A stretch of 64,000 bases of DNA from Sphingopyxis macrogoltabida. GTDB taxonomy: Bacteria > Pseudomonadota > Alphaproteobacteria > Sphingomonadales > Sphingomonadaceae. The position numbers were made by a program, and so were the translations under genes. Numbering within the stretch: the first letter of the stretch is position 1; the number at the start of each line of letters is the position of its first letter. The notes below the pieces were generated by a model. The model was not told where the DNA came from and did no database searches. It worked only from the letters and a program-made list of their open reading frames with translations. The stretch is from the NCBI RefSeq assembly GCF_001314325.1, contig NZ_CP009429.1, positions 2,666,501 through 2,730,500 on the forward strand. Reading direction: 5' to 3'. Positions 39,674-48,145 of this stretch are shown one piece after another.

Positions 39674-41389
39674 ATGGGCTGGGATGTGAATCGGCGGACC
39701 TTCGTCGGCGGCATGGGCGCGCTCGCCGCGGCAGGGCTCGCGCTGCCGACCTATGCGAAGAACGGCAAGAAACTCAACGTCCTGATGATCGTCACCGATC
39801 AGGAACAGAGCGTCGCCAGCTATCCCAAGGGCCTGCTCGAAAAACTGCCGCATCACCGCGAACTGATGGAACGCGGGATGCTGGTCGAAAACTATCATGT
39901 CCACACGACGCCGTGCACGCCGTCGCGCTCGACGATCTTCCAGGGTCACCATACGCAGCAGACCGGGCTGTTCCTCAACAGCGACAACGCCCCCAACCCC
40001 GTCGCGGCAGAGGATATGCCGACGCTCGGCCACATGATGCAGGCGGCGGGCTATTACACCAGCTACAAGGGCAAGTGGCATCTCAGCCGGATGAATTTCG
40101 AACGCAACTGGCCGCGCGTGCCGGGCGGCATCTACCCCAGCACCGAGCGTGCGATGGAGAAATACGGCTTCCACGACTACGGCTTCGACGGCGAGGAACT
40201 GGGGCTGACCTGGGATGGCTATCGCGCCGACATGTATGTCGCGGGCGACGCCGCGCGCAGCATCTTCGACTTCGTCCGCCGCGACAAGGCGGGCGGCAAA
40301 CCGTGGTTCATGGTCGTCGGCCTGATCAACCCGCACGACATCATGTTCTACGACGCGACGGGTGAGCAGGCGAAGCACCGCACCCACCCCGACATTCTTG
40401 CGCCGCTACGCCGCGAACCCGGCGATCCGATCTATGAAGTCGACAACAAGTTCGACCTGCCCGAAAGCTTCTACAAAGACGACCTCAGCACCAAGCCCGA
40501 GGCGCACAAGGGCATCCAGCGGCTGAACGATCTTTTCTACGGGCCGATGCCGCTCGGCGACCTCGAAAGCTGGCACCGCTTCAACAATTATTATTACAAC
40601 TGCCTGCGCGACGTCGACCGGCGGCTGGGGCAATTGCTGTGGGCGCTCAAGGAAAGCGGCCAGATCGACAACACGATCATCGTCTATACCAGCGACCATG
40701 GCGAGCGCGCCGGGGCGCACGGGCTGCGCCAGAAGGCGGGCACGATGTACCGCGAGGAAACCAATATCCCGATGATCATCGCGCACCCCGATGTGAAGGG
40801 CGGGCAGACGACCAAGGGCCTGATGGGCGCGATCGACATCGCGCCGACGCTGATGACGATGGCGGGGCTGTCGGCCGACGAAGGAAAGAACCGCTTCCCG
40901 AACCTGCCGGGGGTCGATGTATCGGGGCTGCTGTCGTCGCCGGCGGCGCCGACCGAGCGCGACCGGCGCGGACATTTCTTCAACTATGCCGTCGCGCATA
41001 TGTGGGAGCCCAATTCGGCGCGTGTCGTGGGGCCCCGCCCGCCGGGCGAGAAGGTGCCCGATTACAGCGCGATCTATAACCTCGAAAAGCGGCGCCTGCA
41101 CCGCGGCGTCCATGACGGCCGCTGGAAATTCGCGCGCTATTTCGCCCCGGCGCACCATCATATGCCGAAGGACTGGAAGACGCTGAGCGAGCGCAACGAC
41201 CTCGAGCTCTACGACACCCACGCCGACCCGGGCGAACTCGTCAACCTCGCGAACGATCCGAAGCATCGCAAGGAGGTGATGCGGCTCAACAAGATGGTCA
41301 ATGCGCTGTCGGAGCGCGAAATCGGCGTCGGGCTCGACGACGGCCGCGAATATCCGGGGCCGACCGAACTCTACAACCGCCCGGGCTGA
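39674..41389 (+). CDS. Tat-exported sulfatase (type I, formylglycine-dependent)
   Basis: This 571 aa protein has a twin-arginine signal (NRRTFVGGMGALAAAGLALP) and the alkaline-phosphatase-fold sulfatase domain. C81 in TTPCTPSRST fits the C-x-P-x-R formylglycine motif. Metal and active-site segments include VTDQEQS, GKWHLSR, NPHD and YTSDHGERAGAH. It hydrolyses sulfate esters in the periplasm; the sequence does not tell arylsulfatase from choline or sugar sulfatase. ATG 39674 has GGGAGAGA upstream. It is paired with the preceding TBDR. The second Asp of the usual DD/DQ opening is replaced by Gln (TDQEQS), which is common in this family. Confidence 0.88.
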   Translation: MGWDVNRRTFVGGMGALAAAGLALPTYAKNGKKLNVLMIVTDQEQSVASYPKGLLEKLPHHRELMERGMLVENYHVHTTPCTPSRSTIFQGHHTQQTGLFLNSDNAPNPVAAEDMPTLGHMMQAAGYYTSYKGKWHLSRMNFERNWPRVPGGIYPSTERAMEKYGFHDYGFDGEELGLTWDGYRADMYVAGDAARSIFDFVRRDKAGGKPWFMVVGLINPHDIMFYDATGEQAKHRTHPDILAPLRREPGDPIYEVDNKFDLPESFYKDDLSTKPEAHKGIQRLNDLFYGPMPLGDLESWHRFNNYYYNCLRDVDRRLGQLLWALKESGQIDNTIIVYTSDHGERAGAHGLRQKAGTMYREETNIPMIIAHPDVKGGQTTKGLMGAIDIAPTLMTMAGLSADEGKNRFPNLPGVDVSGLLSSPAAPTERDRRGHFFNYAVAHMWEPNSARVVGPRPPGEKVPDYSAIYNLEKRRLHRGVHDGRWKFARYFAPAHHHMPKDWKTLSERNDLELYDTHADPGELVNLANDPKHRKEVMRLNKMVNALSEREIGVGLDDGREYPGPTELYNRPG

Positions 41390-41463
41390 CCGCTCAGGGC
41401 AGCGCTTTTGCCCCTGCCCCCTTTTCCCGTATCGGCGGGGCGGGCGCAATGCACGCGATCACA

Positions 41464-42192
41464 TCAGGGCAAACCGAATTCGGCGTTGCGCCGGAGCAGT
41501 TCGCCGACCGAGTTGGCGAAGTGGCGCTCCATGGCGATCCGCGCCCGCGCCGGCTCGCGCGCCGCAATCGCTTCGGCGACCTCGCGGTGCAGCGCCAGCG
41601 TTTCCTCGCGCTCGGCCTCGGTCGTCCGGCCCTGCCAAGCACGCGGGATCGCGCGCTCCATCAGTTCCTCGAACGAGCGCACGATCTGGTAGAAGAGCGG
41701 GTTGCCGCTCGCCGCGGCGATCGTCTGGTGGAACGCGGTATCGGCCGCCGTTCGCGCCGCCTCGTCGCCCTCGATCGCCAGCCCGTGCGCCGCGGCGAGG
41801 ATCGCGCGCGCCTGCTCCTCGCTGCGGTTCGTCGCCGCCATCTCGGCGGTGCGCAGTTCGAGCGTCCGGCGCACCTCCCAGACGTCGGCGAGGCTGACCT
41901 GCGCCGTGTTCACCGCATGCCCCATCGACGCCGCCATCACCGACCCGTCGATCGCGCCGACGCGCGGCTTCCGGCCGTTGCCGACATCGACCAGCCGCAG
42001 CGCCGCGAGCGCACCGAACGCCTCGCGCATCACCGGGCGGCTCACCCCCATCTCGGCCGCAAAGCTCCCCTCGCCCGGCAGAGTATCGCCGACCTTCAGG
42101 TCGTGGTCGCGGATATGGTCGCGCACGAAATCCATCGCCCGCTCGACCAGCGAGCCGCGCGCGCCGTCGATCGTCTGTACCGCTTCGTTCAT
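41464..42192 (-). CDS. GntR family regulator, FadR/FCD subfamily
   Basis: This 242 aa protein has an N-terminal winged helix (LVERAMDFVRDHIRDHDLKV, then LPGEGSFAAEMGVSRPVMRE) and an all-helical FCD ligand domain with FHQTIAAASGNPLFYQ and late His residues typical of metal-binding FCD sensors. The group responds to carboxylic acids. Its ATG overlaps the AraC gene stop by 4 bp, so the regulators are co-transcribed. It is the best candidate to bind the ACCTATC-N-GATAGGT sites upstream of its own operon and of the TBDR operon at 47.9 kb. Such a FadR-type repressor would respond to the substrate of the linked 2-hydroxyacid dehydrogenase. Confidence 0.9.
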   Translation of the reverse strand: MNEAVQTIDGARGSLVERAMDFVRDHIRDHDLKVGDTLPGEGSFAAEMGVSRPVMREAFGALAALRLVDVGNGRKPRVGAIDGSVMAASMGHAVNTAQVSLADVWEVRRTLELRTAEMAATNRSEEQARAILAAAHGLAIEGDEAARTAADTAFHQTIAAASGNPLFYQIVRSFEELMERAIPRAWQGRTTEAEREETLALHREVAEAIAAREPARARIAMERHFANSVGELLRRNAEFGLP

Positions 42193-42944
42193 GCCGCAAT
42201 CCCCACCCGGCGCATCTCGGTCGGTGCCATACCGAAACGGCGCGAAAAGGCACGCGTGAAACTCGCATTATTGAGGTAGCCGCAGCGATAGCCGATGCTC
42301 GCCACGGGCAGGTCGCTCGCCGCCAGCAATCGCCGCGCCTGTTTCAGCCGCCGCTCGCTCAGCGCTTCGGCGACGGTGCACTGATAGATTTCGCGGAACC
42401 CGCGCGTCAGCTTGTCGCGATTGATGCCGCAGCCGCGCGCGATATCGTCGAGGGTCAGTTTCTCGTGCCAGCGCTCGTCGATCATGCGCCGCGCTGCGGC
42501 GATCCGCGCGATATCGGTCTCGGCAAGGCTGGTCGCCCCCTCGATCGCGATCAGCCGCCCTTCGGCCAGCGCGGCGAAAAGCTGGCAGAGCAGCTCGATG
42601 CTCCGCGCCAGCCTCAGCGTATCGGCGGCGGCATCGTCGCTTCCCGGCTCGACGATCGACTGCCCCAGTGCGCGCAGGTCCGACGGCAGATACCAGCGCG
42701 CGCCCTCCCCGGGCAGGTCGCCGAACAGACGGCAGCAGGCGCCGCGCGTGACGGCAAAGACGAGCAGGTGGTGGTCGACCGCGCCGTCCAGATCGCGAAA
42801 ATCGAGCAGGCTCACCGCTGGCTCGCCGATATCGTGAAAGCCGAGCAGCAGCGCATCGGGCGGCAACAGCCGGCGGTCGCACGCGCCGCGCCCGACGAAG
42901 GTGGTCATCTCGTGCGAAACGATGATCGGATGCTTGGTTGCCAT
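42189..42944 (-). CDS. AraC family regulator
   Basis: This 251 aa protein ends in a typical AraC double HTH: KLTLDDIARGCGINRDKLTR, then LPVASIGYRCGYLNNASFTR followed by AFSRRFGMAPTEMRR. The first 140 residues are a sensor domain without clear family. ATG 42944 starts the operon; its stop overlaps the GntR start (4 bp). Two GntR-type operators lie 25 and 48 bp upstream of the gene. Having an activator and a FadR-type repressor in one operon points to two-signal control of the adjacent TBDR-oxidase-MFS operon. Confidence 0.9.
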   Translation of the reverse strand: MATKHPIIVSHEMTTFVGRGACDRRLLPPDALLLGFHDIGEPAVSLLDFRDLDGAVDHHLLVFAVTRGACCRLFGDLPGEGARWYLPSDLRALGQSIVEPGSDDAAADTLRLARSIELLCQLFAALAEGRLIAIEGATSLAETDIARIAAARRMIDERWHEKLTLDDIARGCGINRDKLTRGFREIYQCTVAEALSERRLKQARRLLAASDLPVASIGYRCGYLNNASFTRAFSRRFGMAPTEMRRVGIAA

Positions 42945-42969
42945 GCTGCTTCTCCCGGTCTCGCTCTAG

Positions 42970-43007
42970 ACCTATCAGACAGCTTTAGCAATACCTATCT
43001 GATAGGT
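42970..43007. promoter_or_regulatory. paired GntR-type operators upstream of the AraC-GntR operon
   Basis: The near site is ACCTATC-A-GACAGCT (42970-42984). The far site is the perfect 15-bp palindrome ACCTATC-T-GATAGGT (42993-43007), overlapping the MFS stop codon. The same pair recurs at 47944-47978. Confidence 0.7.
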
Positions 43008-44317
43008 TCTGCGAAAATCGACGCCGGCGCCCGCCGCATCGCGAGCAGGAAGGCAAAGAAGGACAGCGCGCTCACCGTCACTCCGACCAGCGCCAGCGCC
43101 TCGGCGAGCATCGCCTCGCCGCCCATCAGGCTGCTCACCTGCGTGACGAACCACGGCGCGAGGCCGAAGCCGATCAGCCCGGCGATGGCGATGAAGGCGC
43201 CGATGCACAGCCCGCGCAACTCGTTCGGGATGAAGACGGTCAGCGCCACCGACACCACCAGCCCGGTCACCGCGCCGCAGGTCGACAATATCCCCAGCCC
43301 CACCGCAAAGCTCATCACATCGGGCATCAGCGGGAACAGCGCGGCAGGTACCCCCAGTCCCGCCGCGATGACCGCGCCCAGCAGCAGCCGGCCACGCCGG
43401 CGGCTCTTCTGTCCGATATCGGCCGAAATTCCACCGAGCACCGCACCGGCAACCCCGGTGCCGAACATCAGCGCCCCGACCCAGCCGGCAAATTCCTGCG
43501 GCTGCAGCCCGAAATCGCGCGACAGCACGGGCGCGACCCAGACGGTCGCCGCCACATCGGCCATCACCACCGCGACCTGCCCCGCGAACAGAGGGCCGAG
43601 GAAGGCGCGCCGTGCCCAAAGCTCGGCGGCGACGATCCGGAACGGCGCATCGGGGCCCGCCTCCACCTCGCGGCGCGCGGGCTCGCGGAGCAGCAACAGA
43701 GGCAGCAGGCACAGCGCGCTGATCGCGGCGAGCACGACATGCGCGCTGCGCCAGGGCGCCAGACCCGCGAGCCACGAGGGCACGGCGGCTTCCGAAAGCA
43801 GGCCGAACAGCCAGCCGGTCAGCGCGAAACCGAGCGCGACCCCCAGCGCCTTGCCCAAATTGACGATCAGCATCGCGCGGCCGCGCTGTTCGGGCGCGCA
43901 GAAATCGGCGCACAGCGACAGCGCGGCGGTCAGCGATCCGGTCGAGCCGATCCCGACGAGCATGCGGGCCGCGGTCAGCAGCCCGGCGCTCGGCGCGAAG
44001 GCGGTCAGCAGCGTGCCGAGCGTCCAGAGGAGCGCCAGCCCGATCGTCAACCGCACGCGGTTGCGGCGATCGACGAGGATGCCGATCGGCACCGAAAAGA
44101 GCACCATCGGCACCGCGGCACCGAGCCCCTGGATCAGCGCCAGCGCGTCGTCGCCGAGCCCCAGTTCGGCCTTGGCGCTTTCCTGGATCGTGCCGAAGCT
44201 GCCGAGCGCGGTGAAACCCATCGTCGTCACCAGCGCGAGCAGCAACAGTGGAATGATCGTCGCGGGCGCGGTCAGCCGCGTGCCGCGCGCCGCGAGAGGT
44301 TCGGCCACACTTGCCAT
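42995..44317 (-). CDS. MFS transporter
   Basis: This 440 aa protein has twelve predicted helices and the MFS loop motif GILVDRRNRVRL after helix 2. A long cytoplasmic loop (REPARREVEAGPDAP) separates the halves. Its ATG at 44317 overlaps the stop of the FAD-linked dehydrogenase gene (TGATG), showing tight coupling. It is the last gene of the TBDR, dehydrogenase, transporter operon and completes an outer- to inner-membrane uptake path. MFS members beside such enzymes often carry carboxylates; the substrate is not known. The stop codon lies in an operator of the next operon. Confidence 0.9.
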   Translation of the reverse strand: MASVAEPLAARGTRLTAPATIIPLLLLALVTTMGFTALGSFGTIQESAKAELGLGDDALALIQGLGAAVPMVLFSVPIGILVDRRNRVRLTIGLALLWTLGTLLTAFAPSAGLLTAARMLVGIGSTGSLTAALSLCADFCAPEQRGRAMLIVNLGKALGVALGFALTGWLFGLLSEAAVPSWLAGLAPWRSAHVVLAAISALCLLPLLLLREPARREVEAGPDAPFRIVAAELWARRAFLGPLFAGQVAVVMADVAATVWVAPVLSRDFGLQPQEFAGWVGALMFGTGVAGAVLGGISADIGQKSRRRGRLLLGAVIAAGLGVPAALFPLMPDVMSFAVGLGILSTCGAVTGLVVSVALTVFIPNELRGLCIGAFIAIAGLIGFGLAPWFVTQVSSLMGGEAMLAEALALVGVTVSALSFFAFLLAMRRAPASIFAEPIR

Positions 44318-45720
44318 CACAACGCGAAAATCTTGCCGGGGTTGAGCAAATTTTGCGGATCCATCGCGCGCTTGATCACCCGCATCTGCTCGACCGCCCC
44401 ACCCAGTTCGGCGACCAGCCAGTCCTGCTTGCCGATGCCGATGCCATGTTCGCCGGTACAGGTACCGTCCATCGCCAGCGCGCGTTCGACCAGCTTCGCG
44501 TTGATCGCCTCGACCTCTTCCAGCTCGGCCGGCGCGTCGGGGTCGATCGAGAAGATGACGTGGAAATTGCCGTCGCCGACATGGCCGAGGATCGTCGCCG
44601 GGACGCTCGCACCCTCCAGATCGGCGTGCGTCTCGGCGATGCATTCGGCGAGGCGGCTCATCGGAACGCAAACGTCGGTCGCCCAGCCGATCGCGCCTGC
44701 GCGCATGTTGACCGCAGCATAATAGGCCTCATGCCGCGCGCGCCACAATTTCGTCCGCTCCTCGGGGAGGTTCGACCAGCCAAAGCTCCCGCCGCCATTG
44801 GCTTCGGCGAGCATCTTCACCGTCTCGACCTGCTCGGCGACGTGCGATGCGCTGCCGTGAAATTCGAAAAACAGCGTCGGAGCCTCGGGATAATCGAGCT
44901 TCGACCAGCGGTTGACCGCCGTCATTTGCTTGGCATCGAGGATCTCGACTCGGGCCAGCGGCACCGCGCACTGGATCGACTGGACGACGGTATCGACCGC
45001 GCCGCCCAGCGTCTCGAAGCTGCATACCGCCGCCGAAATCGTATCGGGGACGGGATGGAGGCGCAGCGTTACTTCGGTGATGATGCCCAGCGTGCCTTCG
45101 GAGCCGACGTAGAGCCTCGTCAGGTCGTAACCCGCCGCCGACTTGCGCGCCCGGCGCGCGGTGCGGATCACGTCGCCCTGCGGCGTCACCACCTCGAGGC
45201 TCAGCACCGCATCCTTCATCGTGCCATAGCGCACCGCGTTGGTGCCCGACGCGCGCGTCGATGCCATGCCGCCGATCGTCGCATTGGCGCCGGGATCGAT
45301 CGGGAAGAACAGCCCCTGATCGCGCAGGTGGATATTCAGTTCCTCGCGCCGCACCCCCGGCTGGACGACGCAGTCGAAATCCTCGGCATGGACCGCGAGC
45401 ACCCGGTCCATCTGGCTCATGTCGAGCGAGATGCCGCCTCGGATCGGCGCCGCATTGCCCTCGATCGAGGTACCCGCGCCGAACGGCACGATCGGGATAT
45501 CGGCGGCGGCGCATAATTTGACCAGTGCCACCACCTCGTCGGTCGAGTGCGCAAAGACGACGGCGTCGGGCAGCACCGTAGCGAAATGCGTTTCGCTGGC
45601 CCCGTGCTGCCCGAGCACCGCTTCGCCCCGCTGGAAACGCTCCGCGAACCGTTCCTCCAGCGCCCCCACCAGGCTGGCGGGGAGCGGTTTGCGTTCCCCC
45701 GATTGCACCGTCCCCGCCAT
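44317..45720 (-). CDS. FAD-linked oxidase, D-lactate/glycolate dehydrogenase (GlcD) type
   Basis: This 467 aa protein has a VAO-type FAD-binding domain (IPIVPFGAGTSIEGNAAPIR, PGANATIGGMASTRASGTNA, and LYVGSEGTLGIITEVTLRL) and the C-terminal cap with GHVGDGNFHVIF and TCTGEHGIGIGK, all typical of D-2-hydroxyacid dehydrogenases of the GlcD/DLD group. It should oxidise a D-2-hydroxy acid to a 2-oxo acid, feeding electrons to quinone or cytochrome c. ATG 45720 follows the TBDR stop by only 2 bp, and its own stop overlaps the MFS start. It may process an acid released from the imported substrate. Confidence 0.9.
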   Translation of the reverse strand: MAGTVQSGERKPLPASLVGALEERFAERFQRGEAVLGQHGASETHFATVLPDAVVFAHSTDEVVALVKLCAAADIPIVPFGAGTSIEGNAAPIRGGISLDMSQMDRVLAVHAEDFDCVVQPGVRREELNIHLRDQGLFFPIDPGANATIGGMASTRASGTNAVRYGTMKDAVLSLEVVTPQGDVIRTARRARKSAAGYDLTRLYVGSEGTLGIITEVTLRLHPVPDTISAAVCSFETLGGAVDTVVQSIQCAVPLARVEILDAKQMTAVNRWSKLDYPEAPTLFFEFHGSASHVAEQVETVKMLAEANGGGSFGWSNLPEERTKLWRARHEAYYAAVNMRAGAIGWATDVCVPMSRLAECIAETHADLEGASVPATILGHVGDGNFHVIFSIDPDAPAELEEVEAINAKLVERALAMDGTCTGEHGIGIGKQDWLVAELGGAVEQMRVIKRAMDPQNLLNPGKIFAL

Positions 45721-45722
45721 GG

Positions 45723-47903
45723 TCAGAACTTCAGGCTGGCACGCACGCCATAACGGCGGCGGTCGCCCGTAATGCCGAGGTCGGAAGCCGGCAGCCCCGC
45801 GAGCGCCAGCGTCGTCTTCTCGATATAGCTTTCGAAATATTCGGTGTTGAACAGGTTGTTGGCGAACAGCGCAACCTCGACCGGGCCGGTGCGATAGGCG
45901 ATCGACGCATTCGCCAGCCAATAGCTGTCGAGGATCGTCGGCGTCGTCTCGTTCAGCGTCGCCGCCAGCCGCTTGCCCTTGCCGAACAGCCCCGCGCCCA
46001 GCACCACCTCGCTGTCGGCGCCCGTCTCGATCCGGTAATCGGTCGAGATGTTCGCCAGCCAGTCGGGCTGGAAGGTCAGCCGGTCCGACGACAAGGTACG
46101 GCCCGTCGTCGTTTCATAGGCGGTCGGATCGGTGATCCGGGCGTGCATATAGGTGAAGCCGCCGCGGATCGTCCACGCCGGGACCGGCCGGACCAGCGCT
46201 TCCAGTTCGATGCCATAGCTTTCGACGTCGCCGGTGTTGAGGTCGACGGTGACCAGCCCGCCGCCTTCCGCCGGCGCGATCGAGTTCAGCCCGATATAAT
46301 TCTTGTAGTCGTTATAGAAGACCGCACCCGACAGCATCAGGCCTGCGCCCGTATATTTGGCGCCGGCTTCGTACGTCCACGCCGAATCGCCGCCATAGGT
46401 GCGCACCGCCACCGGCGCGGTCGGCGCGTTGAAGCCGCCGCCGCGATAACCGCGCGCGACCGACACATAGGTCATCAGGTCGGGAGTCCATTTGCGCGAG
46501 ACGGTCAACTTCGGCTGCCACTCGCTCGACTTCAGCTTCGCGCTGGTCAGGCTGGTCGCCGGCATCACGCCGAGGATCGAGGTGGTGACCGAATCCACTG
46601 TTCCGCGCGAGACGCGGTTTTCGCGATCGTAACGGAGGCCGAGCGCCACTTCCCAGTCGGCGGTCGGCTTCCAGAACAGCGTGCCGAACGCCGCATAGGT
46701 GTCGGCGACATTTTTGGCGGTCGTGTTCCGTACGATGTTCACCGGGCCCAGCAGCGGATGGATCAGGTTGATCGTGTCGGTGTTGTTGACCCGCGTTTGC
46801 TCGTTGCTGGTGAACAGGCCGACGAGGGTCGAAAACTGGTCGGACCATTCGCTGTCGAGGCGCGTTTCGATCGTCATCGTGCGCAGGCTGTCGCGACCGA
46901 TCGAACGGACGGTGTTGTCGGGGCCGAAATCGCCGTCGCTGTCGGGGGCGAAGGAATTGCGCATATCATATGCGCCGATCACGCTGAGCTTCGATCCGCC
47001 GCCCAGATCGGCCTCGGCGCGCGCGTTGATCCCGCGATATTTATACGAGATCTGGTTGAGTGTATTGAACGTGACGTCGCGGCGGTAATCCTTGGGTCCG
47101 GTAACCCGCGAATAGGGGATATTCACCCCGTCGACCCAGTCGTAATAGCCCTTCACGGTCAGCGAAAAGCCGTCCGCCGGCGTGAAGCGCAGGGTGGCAT
47201 TGACCGAGTCGGTGTTGAAGCGGTTCGCATCCTTGTTCAGGATCGTGTTGGTCAGGAAACCGTCCTGCTGGCGGTGCGACGCGGCGATCCGGAAGCCCAG
47301 CACATCGTCGATGATCGGCCCGCTGACCGCACCCGAGACCAGCCAGCTATTGTCGGGACCGGCATAGCTGCCGTTGGCGCGCACCTCGAAGTCGTTGCTC
47401 GGCTGGCGGGTGATCACGTTGATCGCGCCGCCCAGCGTGTTCTTGCCGTACAGTGTTCCTTGCGGGCCGCGCAGCACCTCGATCCGGTCGACGTCGAGCA
47501 GCGGATTGTTGAGATAGGCGGTGTTCGGCTGGTAGATGCCGTCGATGAACAGGCCGACGCCGGGCTGGACGCTCTGCACCAGCGTCACCCCGACGCCGCG
47601 GATCGCAACGAAGGCCCGGCCCGATCCGTCGCTGTTGATGTTGAGCCCGGGCGACAGCACCGCGGCTTCGCGCACCGAATTGATCCCGCGCGCCGTCAGC
47701 GTGTCGCCATCGATCGCGGTGACCGCGATCGGCACGTCGGACAGGGTCTCGTCACGCTTGCGCGCCGTCACCACGATGACGCCGTCGTCTTCGCTCTCGG
47801 CGGCGGCGGGCGTCGCCGCACTATCCTGCGCAAAACCGGGCGTTGCACCCAGCGTCGCGGCGAGTACGAGCGTCGAAACGGCAGCAAATCGGAACTTTGT
47901 CAT
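45723..47903 (-). CDS. TonB-dependent receptor
   Basis: This 726 aa receptor has a signal peptide (VSTLVLAATLGATPGFA, cleavage before QDSAA), a TonB-box-like VIVVTARKR, a plug with IEVLRGPQGTLYGKNTLGGA, and a barrel ending YGVRASLKF. ATG 47903 has GGGGA upstream. It is the first gene of an operon with the FAD-linked dehydrogenase (2 bp gap) and the MFS transporter. Two GntR-type operators stand 41-75 bp upstream. Together they suggest inducible uptake and oxidation of a hydroxy acid or a compound that yields one. Confidence 0.93.
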   Translation of the reverse strand: MTKFRFAAVSTLVLAATLGATPGFAQDSAATPAAAESEDDGVIVVTARKRDETLSDVPIAVTAIDGDTLTARGINSVREAAVLSPGLNINSDGSGRAFVAIRGVGVTLVQSVQPGVGLFIDGIYQPNTAYLNNPLLDVDRIEVLRGPQGTLYGKNTLGGAINVITRQPSNDFEVRANGSYAGPDNSWLVSGAVSGPIIDDVLGFRIAASHRQQDGFLTNTILNKDANRFNTDSVNATLRFTPADGFSLTVKGYYDWVDGVNIPYSRVTGPKDYRRDVTFNTLNQISYKYRGINARAEADLGGGSKLSVIGAYDMRNSFAPDSDGDFGPDNTVRSIGRDSLRTMTIETRLDSEWSDQFSTLVGLFTSNEQTRVNNTDTINLIHPLLGPVNIVRNTTAKNVADTYAAFGTLFWKPTADWEVALGLRYDRENRVSRGTVDSVTTSILGVMPATSLTSAKLKSSEWQPKLTVSRKWTPDLMTYVSVARGYRGGGFNAPTAPVAVRTYGGDSAWTYEAGAKYTGAGLMLSGAVFYNDYKNYIGLNSIAPAEGGGLVTVDLNTGDVESYGIELEALVRPVPAWTIRGGFTYMHARITDPTAYETTTGRTLSSDRLTFQPDWLANISTDYRIETGADSEVVLGAGLFGKGKRLAATLNETTPTILDSYWLANASIAYRTGPVEVALFANNLFNTEYFESYIEKTTLALAGLPASDLGITGDRRRYGVRASLKF

Positions 47904-47943
47904 CAGGCATCCCCAAAAACGGCGGTCTCGGCCGCCCGTCGAT

Positions 47944-47978
47944 ACCTATCTGACAGCTTTTTTACCTATATGAAAGGT
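47944..47978. promoter_or_regulatory. paired GntR-type operators upstream of the TBDR operon
   Basis: The near site ACCTATC-T-GACAGCT (47944-47958) differs from the near site at 42970 in one base. The far site is ACCTATA-T-GAAAGGT (47964-47978). Order and distance to the gene mirror the AraC-GntR promoter. Confidence 0.7.
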
Positions 47979-48039
47979 CCGCGATTGTGCGGATCCGCAG
48001 ACCGGGTTTGCAGGGGCGCTGGTGTGATCGCCACAGCGG

Positions 48040-48134
48040 CGTCATTGCGAGCGAAGCGAAGCAATCTCCAGCCATCGACCCAGCATATCGCCCGTTGGGG
48101 ATTGCCGCGTCGCCTGCGGCTCCTCGCAATGACG
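48040..48134. repeat. imperfect inverted repeat, dispersed intergenic element
   Basis: The left end CGTCATTGCGAG plus GCGAAGCGAAGCAATC and the right end, read on the other strand (CGTCATTGCGAG, then GCAGGCGACGCGGCAATC), form a 95-bp imperfect palindrome. The opening sequence is typical of small repeats found in many alphaproteobacterial intergenic regions. It separates the SDR gene from the TBDR promoter. Confidence 0.75.
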
Positions 48135-48145
48135 GGGGCAGTCGC

